DNA of 64,000 nucleotides from Enterovibrio calviensis DSM 14347 (GCF_000621165.1 NZ_KK211218.1:179196-243195); one strand, 5' to 3'; counted from the first letter of the stretch, positions 26,980 to 36,173 are shown. Notes: generated by a model not told the origin, from the letters alone. Program-made: numbers and translations.

Positions 26980-28185
26980 GTGCAGAGCCCTAAATCTTCA
27001 TCTCTTATTTCTTCTTCAACACTCAATCTTGGTCGTGCTGCGCTTTCTACAGGCAGAAAGCGTCGAATAGCGCTTGTCGCTCAGGGTGGGGGGCAGCGCG
27101 GTATATACACGTCAGGCGTACTTGATAGCTTTCTTGATGCAGGGTTTGACCCCTTTGAAATGTACATTGGCACCTCTGCTGGTGCATTGAATATTTCGTC
27201 TTATCTCACGCGGCAGCGCGGCTTTGGGCATCAATTTATTACCGAATATACAACACAAGATCGCTTCTTCAATCTGTTGAAATATGTAAGACGTCAACAG
27301 TTTATGGATCTTGATTGGGCACTAGAAATAATGGGGCCAACACATGCTCTTGGGCTGGACATAGAGAAAGCGAAGGCTGTTCTAGAAAATCGTCATGCCT
27401 ATGCATGCGCGACCAACACACAGACATTAGAGCCTGACTATTTTCGTTTGTTTGAGAACGATTGGATGGATGTTCTCACCGCGACGTGTGCCATCCCGAT
27501 GCTGTATCCCAACAGTGTTAAAATCGGCGATCAATATTATGTCGATGGTGGCGTGAGTGGTGCTATTCCAGCGAAAGAAGCCTTTGACCGTGGCGCTGAT
27601 GTGATTGTCGTGATCAGAACCGAGCCCGTTGTTCAGGATAAATCGCACATTAGTTCAACCATTATCGAGAACATTCGAGGCCGAGTGGAAACGCGTTTAC
27701 CCGAATATTTGGCGCGTTTAAACATGGATGATCGATTTGAGCGATTGTCTGAGTTCCATCAACAACTCTCTCAACGCTTAGATGAAGTCAAACAGCGTTA
27801 CAAAGAAAATACGCCTGAACCGCTTTGGGAAAAAATCAAAGAGATGATGCCTAAGACGACCCATCGTAATGGGGGTCGATGGCTTTACGGAGGAGACACT
27901 ATCTACCGTTTGCACGCCATGTCGGGTCAAAAGCTATCCAGTGACGTATTAGAAATGATGACTAAGCATTTTCATAGTTATCAGGACACTATTCAGTTTA
28001 TGTCCCATCCACCTCATCGCGCCGAGTTGATTCAGATCTCCCCCAGCGAGCCACTGTCGAGTAGCCCATTGTTAAGCAAGCCTCATCAACTAGAGCATGA
28101 CTATCAAGACGGTTTGCTCGCAGGGCGTCGTTTTATTGATGATTACGCGTCGGTGTTAAATGATGTTTCGTCTGTGAACAGCTAA
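26980..28185 (+). CDS. Patatin-like phospholipase (YjjU-like)
   Basis: A 401-residue patatin-family hydrolase. The oxyanion loop is QGGGQRGIYTSG, the nucleophile Ser is in GTSAGALN, and the catalytic Asp is in VDGGVSGAIP, so the Ser-Asp dyad is complete. Segments such as GGGQRGIYTSGVLDSF and LARLN-rich C-terminal parts resemble E. coli YjjU. It has no signal peptide and is probably a cytoplasmic or membrane-associated lipid acyl hydrolase. The start is the GTG at 26980, with AGAGG five bases upstream. Substrate unknown. Confidence 0.87.
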   Translation: MQSPKSSSLISSSTLNLGRAALSTGRKRRIALVAQGGGQRGIYTSGVLDSFLDAGFDPFEMYIGTSAGALNISSYLTRQRGFGHQFITEYTTQDRFFNLLKYVRRQQFMDLDWALEIMGPTHALGLDIEKAKAVLENRHAYACATNTQTLEPDYFRLFENDWMDVLTATCAIPMLYPNSVKIGDQYYVDGGVSGAIPAKEAFDRGADVIVVIRTEPVVQDKSHISSTIIENIRGRVETRLPEYLARLNMDDRFERLSEFHQQLSQRLDEVKQRYKENTPEPLWEKIKEMMPKTTHRNGGRWLYGGDTIYRLHAMSGQKLSSDVLEMMTKHFHSYQDTIQFMSHPPHRAELIQISPSEPLSSSPLLSKPHQLEHDYQDGLLAGRRFIDDYASVLNDVSSVNS

Positions 28186-28219
28186 AATAAAGGGAATGGA
28201 ATCAAGCACGCTGAATCAT

Positions 28220-28243
28220 GCCTCTTCAGGTTGTTTGGCTATA
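28220..28243 (+). repeat. Solo terminal-repeat remnant of the inverted-repeat element
   Basis: GCCTCTTCAGGTTGTTTGGC then TATA matches the right end of the 43.6-kb element (GCATCTTCAGGTTGCTTGGG then TATA) at 21 of 24 positions. It lies in the gap after the patatin gene; no opposing arm is evident. Confidence 0.6.
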
Positions 28244-28325
28244 ACAAGTCTGTAAATTCTTTGCGGACGTATATGTTAAGGCTGACTAAGAGTGAAGTCG
28301 CTCTGGCGCTATCAAGGATGAACGA

Positions 28326-28883
28326 TTGACCGAATTTGAAAAAATGCAGCAAGGAAAGCCATATAGTCCCGCCGATGCAGAGTTAACACAATTTCGCTAC
28401 GCGTCACGTCGGCTCTGTCAGCAACTGAGTACGATCGACCCCGCTGACGATAAAGCCCAAGACATGGTGGTGACTAAGCTGTTTGCTCAACGTGGTCAAG
28501 GCGTTGCGGTAGAAGCGCCTTTTACTTGTACCTATGGCATGAACGTTCGCGTCGGGAGCAATGTAGCCTTTGGCCCGAATTGCACGCTGATAGACAGTGG
28601 ACATATCGAAATTGGCAATGATGTCTTGATTGGCCCAGGTGTGGGGATTTACTCCATTACCCAAAGCCTGCTTCCGCTTGATGTCCAAAATGGAGAGCAC
28701 GAAATTTCTTTACCTATCATTATTGGTAACAACGTGGTTATCGGCGGCAATAGTGTGATTAAAGCGGGCGTATCTATCGGCGAAGGCGTGGTGGTTGAAT
28801 CGGGCTCTGTCGTTGATGGTGATATTGAACCTTTTGCTGTCGTGGCTGGAAATCCGGCGGTCGTAATCAGGCGCTTACGCTGA
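28326..28883 (+). CDS. Left-handed beta-helix acetyltransferase of the maltose/galactoside type, catalytic His absent
   Basis: A 185-residue hexapeptide-repeat protein of the NodL/LacA/Maa group. The N-terminal helix pair starts EKMQQGKPYSPADAEL, and the beta-helix repeats run from TCTYGMNVRVGSNVAFG to the end (PAVVIRRLR). In active relatives the sequence after the central coil has a Thr/Gly-His-Pro motif whose His is the catalytic base. Here the same place reads YSITQSLLPLDVQNG with no His, and the following NNVWIG motif is NNVVIG. The protein may therefore be inactive or act differently. The start is the TTG at 28326 with AAGGA seven bases upstream. Confidence 0.8.
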   Translation: MTEFEKMQQGKPYSPADAELTQFRYASRRLCQQLSTIDPADDKAQDMVVTKLFAQRGQGVAVEAPFTCTYGMNVRVGSNVAFGPNCTLIDSGHIEIGNDVLIGPGVGIYSITQSLLPLDVQNGEHEISLPIIIGNNVVIGGNSVIKAGVSIGEGVVVESGSVVDGDIEPFAVVAGNPAVVIRRLR

Positions 28884-29028
28884 GGTGTTGGCAGATTCGT
28901 AGCAGTTCTGTTACGATTGCCCGCCACATCGATGGACGTGTTACATTATAACAATTCATGGCGATCGGTGTTGTTGTATAGGGCAGTACATATTCGGCAA
29001 ATGCCGAAAAAACAGAGAATTACAGTCG

Positions 29029-29628
29029 ATGGCAAAAATTAGAGCAAGAGTCCCACTGAATGTTGGCGTTGGGAGCAATATCCCCGCTGAAATCCTGTCA
29101 TTTGATGGTTTGAACTCAAATCAAGAGCACGTCGCGATTATCTTCAATAGTGCCGATAAGCAGCAAGGCGCGCCGCTGGTTCGCATGCACTCAGAATGTC
29201 TCACTGGTGATGTTTTTCATTCTTCACGCTGCGATTGCGGCGAGCAACTTGAAGAGACAATCCAAAAAATGGGCGAACAAGGCGGTGTCTTGCTTTATCT
29301 TCGCCAAGAAGGTCGCGGCATTGGTCTATACAATAAGTTGGATGCGTATGAGCTGCAAAGCCAAGGCATGAACACTTATGAAGCAAATAACCATCTCGGT
29401 TTTGCTGATGATCTGCGTAACTTTGAAGATGCAGCAGACATGCTAAAAGCATTGGATGTGATGACCATTCGTCTGATCACTAACAATCCTAAAAAAATCA
29501 AAGAAATACAAGATTATGGGATCGCGTTAGAAACAGTGATCGGGACGCAAGCGCACCTGAAAGATGGCAACAAGAAATACCTTAAAGCCAAGGTGTCACA
29601 TGGTCAGCACAAACTAACGATTGAGTGA
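29029..29628 (+). CDS. ribA: GTP cyclohydrolase II (riboflavin synthesis)
   Basis: A 199-residue stand-alone RibA. It opens the imidazole ring of GTP to give the pyrimidine that begins riboflavin synthesis. Zinc-binding cysteines are in [20 protein letters not shown] (C57, C68, C70). The GTP-binding and catalytic region is [18 protein letters not shown], and the NNPKKIKEI motif follows near residue 150. Length is normal for a monofunctional enzyme. No FMN riboswitch is evident in the 145-base gap upstream; a small hairpin TTCGGCAAATGCCGAA occurs near 28992. A strong terminator follows. Confidence 0.95.
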   Translation: MAKIRARVPLNVGVGSNIPAEILSFDGLNSNQEHVAIIFNSADKQQGAPLVRMHSECLTGDVFHSSRCDCGEQLEETIQKMGEQGGVLLYLRQEGRGIGLYNKLDAYELQSQGMNTYEANNHLGFADDLRNFEDAADMLKALDVMTIRLITNNPKKIKEIQDYGIALETVIGTQAHLKDGNKKYLKAKVSHGQHKLTIE

Positions 29629-29967
29629 TTCGTTGGGCATCTGATTAATGACGAGATGTTGAACATTTGAGCTTCATGAAAAAGCAGCGCATAGCGCTGC
29701 TTTTTTTATGTTTGTTTTCCATGCCATGAAAACGAGTGCTATTGATTAAAAAAGAAACAGGCATTAGAAAAACTAATCTTTAATATGATTTCTTATCGTG
29801 TATGAAACATCTTATTTGTGTTGTTTCACCCTCCTATCACGACTACTATCTGCAAAAAATTAGCGATACCGCCTAGATTTACTGAATTTCATCTGAAATA
29901 TCACCTCTTAGTTCTCTGGTTCGCATTAAAGAAACTTGTTTATTTCGCTTGCTAGGGGAAGTGGGTC
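29629..29967 (+). other. Gap between ribA and emrD
   Basis: These 339 bases hold the ribA terminator at 29679-29707 and otherwise AT-rich DNA with no supported gene. The emrD promoter should lie in the right half; I cannot place it. Confidence 0.4.
29679..29707 (+). terminator. Rho-independent terminator after ribA
   Basis: AGCAGCGC and GCGCTGCT flank an ATA loop, preceded by an A tract and followed by seven T. Confidence 0.92.
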
Positions 29968-31170
29968 ATGTCCGCGACGACACCTATATCAAAAATTCTA
30001 CTGATGGTGATCATTTTGGCCGCCGTCGGTCAAATGACGCAAACCATGTATATACCGTCCATGGCATTGATGGCTGAAGACTTTCAAGTGTCTGCTGCCA
30101 TGCTTCAGGCTGTGATGGCGTGCTATCTGATCCCATATGGCCTTTCTCAGTTTGTTTACGGCCCTCTATCCGATCGCTTTGGACGAAAGCCAATCATTTT
30201 GACGGGCTTATCCATTTATCTTGTCGGTACGGTGGTCACATTAGCGGCTCCATCCTTTGACTGGTTCCTTGTGGGTAGCGTGATACAAGGTGCGGGCATT
30301 GGCAGTGGTGGTGCAATGGCGCGTACATTAACGCGAGATTGTTTCGAGGGTAGTCGTCTACATCGAGCAAATAGCCTAGTGAGCGTTGGCCTTATCTTTT
30401 CACCATTAATCGCCCCAGTGTTAGGTGGTTACTTGAGTGTGTACTTCCAGTGGCAGGCCAGCTATGTGTTCCTATTCGTGTTGGCTGCAGTCGTGTTTTT
30501 CATCATGTCTGTGAGTTTTCAAGAAACATTGCCACCTGAAGTTCGCCGTAACGATTCTGTGCTGAAGAGTTACCACTACGTGATGAGCAATCGGAAGTTT
30601 CAGGGTTACCTGATTTGTTTGATTGCCGTATTTTCGGGTATTGCGGTATTTGAGGCCGCAGCAGGCGTGTTGCTTGGAAGCACATTAGGACTGAGCGCAA
30701 CAACGGTTAGCTTACTGTTTGTATTACCTTTGCCAGGGTTCATGCTGGGCTCTTGGCTATCCACTGTGATTGAACGCCGTCTGTCAGCAGAGGCAGTATT
30801 GATGGTGGGTTCAGTGATTTTGCTGATAGGTGCACTGGTTGTCTTTGTTCCGGGTTTTGACGGGTCAGTAACCGTTGAAAGCCTAATTGGCGGTGCCTCA
30901 GTTTACTTTATGGGGGCGGGTCTTTTGTTCCCAGCAGCGACCACTGGGGCGCTATCTCCGTTTCCTCGCCATGCAGGAACTGCTGGTGCAGTCTTGGGTG
31001 GCGTACAAAACATGGCAGCCGGTTTCTTTACACTGCTGGCAGCAAAAATGAACGTTAATGATCAGTTCTCATTAGGCGCTATCTTGCTGACAATGGCCGT
31101 GCTTTCAGGGCTTGGTCTCTTGTTGTGTCGTAACAGAACCATGGTTCCCGATTTGCCCGCGACGGCATAG
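29968..31170 (+). CDS. emrD: EmrD, MFS multidrug efflux transporter (Bcr/CflA/EmrD group)
   Basis: A 400-residue 12-helix major facilitator. Segments VGQMTQTMYIPSMALMAEDF, YGLSQFVYGPLSDRFGRKP (motif A) and GGAMARTLTRDCFEGSRLHR follow E. coli EmrD closely as I know it, including the near-identical VGQMxQTxYIP start and MARTLxRD. It is expected to export amphipathic toxic compounds by proton antiport. AGGGGAAG precedes the ATG. The gene is monocistronic and followed by a 13-bp terminator stem. Confidence 0.88.
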   Translation: MSATTPISKILLMVIILAAVGQMTQTMYIPSMALMAEDFQVSAAMLQAVMACYLIPYGLSQFVYGPLSDRFGRKPIILTGLSIYLVGTVVTLAAPSFDWFLVGSVIQGAGIGSGGAMARTLTRDCFEGSRLHRANSLVSVGLIFSPLIAPVLGGYLSVYFQWQASYVFLFVLAAVVFFIMSVSFQETLPPEVRRNDSVLKSYHYVMSNRKFQGYLICLIAVFSGIAVFEAAAGVLLGSTLGLSATTVSLLFVLPLPGFMLGSWLSTVIERRLSAEAVLMVGSVILLIGALVVFVPGFDGSVTVESLIGGASVYFMGAGLLFPAATTGALSPFPRHAGTAGAVLGGVQNMAAGFFTLLAAKMNVNDQFSLGAILLTMAVLSGLGLLLCRNRTMVPDLPATA

Positions 31171-31219
31171 TCGCGGTATACCCAAGTCACTGGCTTTTGG
31201 GTACATAGCATTGAATTTT

Positions 31220-31252
31220 AAAGCCGGGCATCGTCAAGATGCTCGGCTTTTT
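31220..31252 (+). terminator. Rho-independent terminator after emrD
   Basis: A 13-bp stem (AAAGCCGGGCATC with GATGCTCGGCTTT, one G-T pair) has a GTCAA loop and ends in T. Just upstream, near 31177, TATACCCAAGTCACT resembles one arm of the 43.6-kb inverted-repeat element. Confidence 0.88.
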
Positions 31253-31430
31253 ACCGTTTGGAGTAAACCGTCCGCAAATATCCACACAATGTAAGATGAA
31301 ATATTTTGCATCAAATATTGCGACACGTGTCAAATTGGTGCAGTCTGTACGCCCTGTAGCGGAGTCTGAGAGGAAAAGGAGGTCCATATTCACTCCCGCT
31401 GAGATCATCAGATAGGCGGTAAACACTCAA

Positions 31431-32825
31431 ATGAATTCAAACAGACAGTCAGATTGGCTGGGTCATCCCCGCGGCTTGTTCCTTCTGTGCGGCACAGAAT
31501 TATGGGAACGTTTTTCTTTCTACGCAATGCGCGCCATCTTGGTGCTTTACCTCACTGATAAAACGATCAATGGCGGTTTGGGTTGGACAACTCAAGATGC
31601 GCTAAATCTCTACGGTATATACACAGGCTTAGTTTATCTGACCCCAGTACTGGGCGGGTGGCTTGCCGATAATTTCCTCGGTCAACGTCGTTCTATCATC
31701 ATCGGCGGTGCATTGATGGCCATTGGTCAGTTCACGCTGGCGTTGCCAAATAGCGTTATCGATCCTTTTGAATCACAAGCCTTCTATGTGGGTTTGGGCT
31801 TCCTGATCGTCGGTAATGGCTTGTTCAAACCGAACATTTCAACCATGGTTGGTCAACTGTATGGGGAAGGGGATAGCCGTCGTGACAGTGCGTTCACTAT
31901 CTTCTACATGGGTATCAACTTAGGGTCACTGCTGGCGGGTATTATCGCAGGTACAGCGTCTATCCATTACGGGTGGAAAGCAGGTTTCCTTTGTGCTGGT
32001 ATCGGCATGCTGATGTCATTGGTTGTACAGCTATTGTTTGCTAATCGTCTTTTGGGCTCGGTGGGTGTTGAACCTGCGGCCGTGAAGCAGCGCCGCCAAT
32101 CGGGAACGACGGAAAAGCAGCCGTTGACCACGGTTGAACGTGATCGCTTGAAAGTCATCGTAGTGATGAGCTTGTTTGTGATCATATTCTGGGCAGGCTT
32201 CGAGCAAGCGGGTGGCCTGATGAATATTTACTCCCAAGACTACACCAACCGTATGTTGGGCAGTTTTGAAGTACCAGCAGCATGGTTCCAGTCTCTTAAC
32301 CCGATGTTTATTATCATCATGGCTCCATTGTTAGCGTTGTTCTGGCGTCGATTAGGCGCAAGTGAACCCGGTTCACCCATCAAATTTGCAATGGCAATGG
32401 GCTTTCTATCGCTAGGTTTTGTCTGCATGGTGGGCGCGGCGCTTCAACAAGGTGGCGATATGTCCATCAAAGCGTCGATGTGGTGGCTGGTTGGCGCATA
32501 CTTTTTCCATACTTTGGGTGAGCTATGCTTATCGCCGATTGGTTTGTCACTGATCACTAAGCTCGCACCGTTGCGCTTGATGTCAGTGATGATGGGTACA
32601 TGGTTCTGTGCCAATGCCGTGGCTAACTATGTGGCGGGTTTTGTTGGCAGTCACGTTGGTGACGCAGGGCCACTCGCTATCTTCAGTGGCATTGCAATCA
32701 CTTCTGCCGTTGCAGGTTTGATGCTAATTCTCTGCTCCAATAAGCTGGTAAGTTGGATGCATGGTGCCGAAGGTTCACAGCAAATTAACGAAACGCTGAC
32801 AGAGAAACCGGCGGTTGTTGCATAA
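31431..32825 (+). CDS. POT-family proton-coupled oligopeptide transporter (Dtp type)
   Basis: A 464-residue polytopic protein with the POT signature. The helix-1 motif ExxERFxxY appears as ELWERFSFYAMRA, and LVYLTPVLGGWLADNFLGQRR (motif around helix 2-3) and FxIFYMGINLGSLLAG (PTR2 signature) follow. It imports di- and tripeptides with protons across the inner membrane. Bacterial members usually have 14 helices and 450-510 residues, consistent with this length. The ribosome site before the ATG is weak. It does not overlap neighbours and a stem-loop follows. Confidence 0.92.
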   Translation: MNSNRQSDWLGHPRGLFLLCGTELWERFSFYAMRAILVLYLTDKTINGGLGWTTQDALNLYGIYTGLVYLTPVLGGWLADNFLGQRRSIIIGGALMAIGQFTLALPNSVIDPFESQAFYVGLGFLIVGNGLFKPNISTMVGQLYGEGDSRRDSAFTIFYMGINLGSLLAGIIAGTASIHYGWKAGFLCAGIGMLMSLVVQLLFANRLLGSVGVEPAAVKQRRQSGTTEKQPLTTVERDRLKVIVVMSLFVIIFWAGFEQAGGLMNIYSQDYTNRMLGSFEVPAAWFQSLNPMFIIIMAPLLALFWRRLGASEPGSPIKFAMAMGFLSLGFVCMVGAALQQGGDMSIKASMWWLVGAYFFHTLGELCLSPIGLSLITKLAPLRLMSVMMGTWFCANAVANYVAGFVGSHVGDAGPLAIFSGIAITSAVAGLMLILCSNKLVSWMHGAEGSQQINETLTEKPAVVA

Positions 32826-32838
32826 ACTGTTAGTCATA

Positions 32839-32866
32839 GAGAAGGCCATTGGATGATGGCCTTCTC
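32839..32866 (+). terminator. Stem-loop after the peptide transporter gene
   Basis: An 11-bp perfect stem (GAGAAGGCCAT with ATGGCCTTCTC) around a six-base loop, 14 bases after the stop. No T run follows on the plus strand, so termination would be inefficient. Confidence 0.55.
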
Positions 32867-33169
32867 AAAACCTTGCCTTACGCTAAAACGCAAAAGGACA
32901 CATAAAACGCGCCATTCATACTGAAATCAGTCATCAGTACTGAATCTGGTATCGTTCATTTCTAATACCGACCCATTCTTTCTTAAGTCCCAGTTAGATT
33001 CAGCCCAAAACGTGGCCTGATATTCCCATTAATTACCGTACGCAGTATTGCTCCTGTGCAATCAATCTACGAATCTGGAGGAGTATTAAGGCGGCGTAAT
33101 CCCGAGATCCTTTCTTCATCGCAGATGCTGTAAGCGCCCACCTTAAACCAGCAGTTATTACGACAACTA

Positions 33170-33290
33170 TTCGGAGAAAAAAGCCAAACCTGTTGCGAGA
33201 CAGGGACGGAAAGTTTCGGATCTCTTTTGCTTTCAATGATAAAGCATAAGGAGATGGCTGAGCTGCCTCTTGCTTTGGTGAGCAAACAGA
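33170..33290 (+). ncRNA. Probable cyclic-di-GMP-I (GEMM-I) riboswitch upstream of the second RTX gene
   Basis: The segment from 33183 reads GCCAAACC, then the hairpin CCTGTT-GCGA-GACAGG with a GNRA tetraloop, then GACGGAAAG, the near-exact counterpart of the GEMM-I consensus AAACC / GNRA hairpin / GGGACGCAAAG. Downstream, GATGGCTGAGCTGCC (33253-33267) fits the second conserved element that completes the ligand pocket (consensus similar to GGTAGCCGGGTTACC). A short hairpin TTGCT/AGCAA (33270-33285) abuts the ribosome site AGAGGA of the RTX gene, which starts at 33302; it could be the expression platform. The family is known in vibrios upstream of surface-protein genes. The call rests on motif reading, not on a covariance search. 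Confidence 0.75.
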
Positions 33291-33301
33291 GGACAAAACT
33301 A

Positions 33302-35977
33302 ATGGCAAATATCATAGGTACTGGCAACGCTGACACTCTCAATGGAACCTTGGGTGATGATTATATTGAAGGTAGAGGTGGCGACGATGTCATATATGGT
33401 GATGTAGGCTCTTCTAATGGCAACGGTATGACCGGTGCTGTATTCGTTTTAGGTGACGATTTTACCGCTTCGAGTGGCGAGTTTCATACGTTCTGCTTCC
33501 CCCCTACGCTAAATTTCGAAGGCTCTACGACCAGCGTTACCTTTAACGATGACGACGCGAAGCTCAATGGCGATGACAATTGCAATGAGTACTCTGATGA
33601 CCAAACCCAAACCGTGGAAATGGGTGGGCAGGAATTCAGTGTTAACGTCGACTATGGACTCAAGTACACAGATTCTTCAGGTAACATTTACACGTTTGCC
33701 GTGGTGGATATTGATGAAGATGGCACCGGTAATCACTACAACAATGTGGGTGAAAACGGCAAAATCTTAATCCAACTTGATGGCCCTGAAATTACAAGTA
33801 GTACTGAGCTATCCCTTGTTCCAAATTCTTATCACAACATCAGCAGCCTTGATTATTCAACGTTCACAACACCGGAAGAAGTGGATCCAAGCACTGGTGG
33901 TGACGATGAAATTTATGCAGGTGACGGCGATGACACCGTGTATGGCCAAGGTGGTGATGACTACATTGAAGGTAACAATGGTCAGGATTCGCTTTACGGT
34001 GGTGATGGGGATGACGTGATTTACGGTAACACCGCGTCTCCAAACTTTGATAGCGACCCTTGCGTCAACGTCTTCCAGATGGGCAATGATTTCACCATGC
34101 CTTCAGGCGGCGAATTCCACACCTTCTGCTTCCCGCCTAAACTGTCGTTTGATGGTGGTTCAACCAAAGTCACCTTCCAAGATGATGATGGCACCTTGAA
34201 TGCGGATGATTACTGCAACGAATACTCAGACGATAAAAGCCAGAGTGTGACAATCGACGGTGTTGAGTATCCGGTCAATCTGGATTACACCCTCAAATAT
34301 TGTGATGCAGATGGTAACGTTTACGAGTTCGCCATTCTGGATGTTGACCTTGATGGCAATGGCCATCATTACAACAACTTAAGTGAAAACGGTAACTTGC
34401 TGCTTCAATTAAGTGGACCAGAAATCACTGACGCTACGCAATTGTCGATCGTTCCAAATTCTTACTCGAACATCAATGGTCTTGATTACTCTGATATTTC
34501 TGAAGGGACGACGCAAGTCTCTAACGATGAAGATTACATCGACGGTGGGGCAGGTAACGATACTATTCATGGCCAATGGGGCGATGATGTTATTCGTGGC
34601 GGCACGGGTGATGACACCATTTACGGTGGTAAAATTGCAAGCCAAACCATTGACCTTGATCGTGGTGCAGATGGGTACTGGGATGTCAGTAATGGTGACG
34701 CTGTCACGCTAGATCTTTCAGGTATCACTTCAAGTGCTGCATACAGCAATAGCGTGGGTTACTACGTGTTGGATGCGAGTGGTAATGTACTTGCGGCGTA
34801 TGTCATGGCAGATAACGCAAAGCTGGATTCTTCAGCGCAAGCCGTTATTGATGTTGATGGTGCAGCTCGCATTGGCTTGTTCATTATTCCTGATGGTGAC
34901 ACCGCAGGCTTTAATGAGGGCGAGGTGACGTTGAGCTTTGCCAGCGGCAGCCCATCATTCAGTCAAGGTAGCCTAACGTCGAGTGGCTATGTGTCTGAAA
35001 CGGGCAAAAATGGCGACGGTTTGGATCACGAAATCAACTCCGGTGAGAATTCCTGCTGGGAAGATCTTTGGTGCCTTGGTGACAAAGATTTCAACGATGT
35101 TGTGATGAAAGTGAATGCCACACAAGTTGTCGAAGAAAGCGATGCAGACACCATTTATGGTGAGGAAGGCAACGACACCATCTTTGGTGGCGATGACAAC
35201 GACAAGATCTTTGGTGGTGAGGGTGATGACACACTCTATGGTCAACGCGGCGATGACATCATTCATGGTGGTGACGGCAACGACACTATCCTTGGTGGCC
35301 CAGGTAAAGACGAACTTTACGGCGATGCGGGTGATGATTTCCTCAATGGCGGCCCTGGTAGTGATGTAAGACTCGATGGTGGTACAGGCGTTGATGAATA
35401 TCGTGGTAGCAACGGTGAAGACGTCCTTATCTTCTCTGAAGATGATTTTGTTGGCCTGACGACGCAAAATAGCGCCGGAGACACGGTTAATAAGCAAATG
35501 TATCTTGGTGACACTGGCTTTGACCAATTGTTGGTGACCGGCGATACCCACGTAGACTTTACGGGTGTGGCGTATCAAAGCGATTCATCAGTCACGGGTA
35601 ACGTTATTGCACAAGTTGAAGCTGTGATGGGTGATGAAGGTGATCAAACCGTCACCATCAATCCAAATGCAATTTGGGCTGAATCGGATGTTCCGTTTGG
35701 TGAAGATTTCGGTACACCTGATGACTGGGATGGCTTTGTTGCATACCTAGGTGAAGGGGATGACACACTGAATCTTTCTGGTGTTCCTTGGAGCTATAAC
35801 GCGACAGGTACGGTCAATGCGCCAATCAGTGCGGAGATGATCAGTACACTGGGATTATCGGCGGCTGAAGCGGGTGAGCTGAACGCATTTGTTATCGAAC
35901 ACGACTTCCTTGATCGCACGATTACCGTGTGGACTGATGCGGAAGACGTAACATTGAATGGCGTAGATATTTTCTAA
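33302..35977 (+). CDS. Secreted RTX-repeat protein with duplicated Cys-containing domain and DUF4114
   Basis: An 891-residue acidic protein. Order: a short RTX block; a domain of about 150 residues (about 46-195) with FHTFCFPP and DDNCNEYSDD; an RTX block; a second copy of the same domain (about 256-405) with FHTFCFPP and DDYCNEYSDD; RTX; a DUF4114-like domain (about 455-615) ending SCWEDLWCLGDKDFNDVV, homologous to the one in the 19.3-kb protein; RTX (about 620-700); and a C-terminal region of about 190 residues ending TLNGVDIF. Cys pairs are unusual for RTX proteins. No signal peptide is present, which fits type I export, although the C terminus is not the usual VCA0849-type domain. Start ATG 33302 has AGAGGA eight bases upstream. 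It is probably controlled by the riboswitch just upstream. Confidence 0.88.
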   Translation: MANIIGTGNADTLNGTLGDDYIEGRGGDDVIYGDVGSSNGNGMTGAVFVLGDDFTASSGEFHTFCFPPTLNFEGSTTSVTFNDDDAKLNGDDNCNEYSDDQTQTVEMGGQEFSVNVDYGLKYTDSSGNIYTFAVVDIDEDGTGNHYNNVGENGKILIQLDGPEITSSTELSLVPNSYHNISSLDYSTFTTPEEVDPSTGGDDEIYAGDGDDTVYGQGGDDYIEGNNGQDSLYGGDGDDVIYGNTASPNFDSDPCVNVFQMGNDFTMPSGGEFHTFCFPPKLSFDGGSTKVTFQDDDGTLNADDYCNEYSDDKSQSVTIDGVEYPVNLDYTLKYCDADGNVYEFAILDVDLDGNGHHYNNLSENGNLLLQLSGPEITDATQLSIVPNSYSNINGLDYSDISEGTTQVSNDEDYIDGGAGNDTIHGQWGDDVIRGGTGDDTIYGGKIASQTIDLDRGADGYWDVSNGDAVTLDLSGITSSAAYSNSVGYYVLDASGNVLAAYVMADNAKLDSSAQAVIDVDGAARIGLFIIPDGDTAGFNEGEVTLSFASGSPSFSQGSLTSSGYVSETGKNGDGLDHEINSGENSCWEDLWCLGDKDFNDVVMKVNATQVVEESDADTIYGEEGNDTIFGGDDNDKIFGGEGDDTLYGQRGDDIIHGGDGNDTILGGPGKDELYGDAGDDFLNGGPGSDVRLDGGTGVDEYRGSNGEDVLIFSEDDFVGLTTQNSAGDTVNKQMYLGDTGFDQLLVTGDTHVDFTGVAYQSDSSVTGNVIAQVEAVMGDEGDQTVTINPNAIWAESDVPFGEDFGTPDDWDGFVAYLGEGDDTLNLSGVPWSYNATGTVNAPISAEMISTLGLSAAEAGELNAFVIEHDFLDRTITVWTDAEDVTLNGVDIF

Positions 35978-36052
35978 GATGAAACCTTAAACACACAGTC
36001 ATTAAGGTAATTACGGATGACTTGGTGTGGTGCCATTTGAGTTCGAAATATC

Positions 36053-36083
36053 ATGGAGGAGCAGTATGCTCCTCCATTTTTTT
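36053..36083. terminator. Terminator between the second RTX gene and narP
   Basis: A perfect 11-bp stem (ATGGAGGAGCA with TGCTCCTCCAT) has a GTA loop and six T on the plus strand. It closes the RTX transcript. Confidence 0.92.
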
Positions 36084-36173
36084 GCTTATTTTATATTGGA
36101 CTACGAGGTTGCAGGTAGAGGTGAGCCTGAGGTGGGTATGTTCGCAGCTAGCAAATAAGTGAAAGCCAATAAC

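Noticed and set aside
33033-33342. Two 91-codon minus-strand frames over the leader of the second RTX gene
   Set aside because: They overlap the riboswitch-like leader and the RTX start, with no ribosome site or recognisable product.
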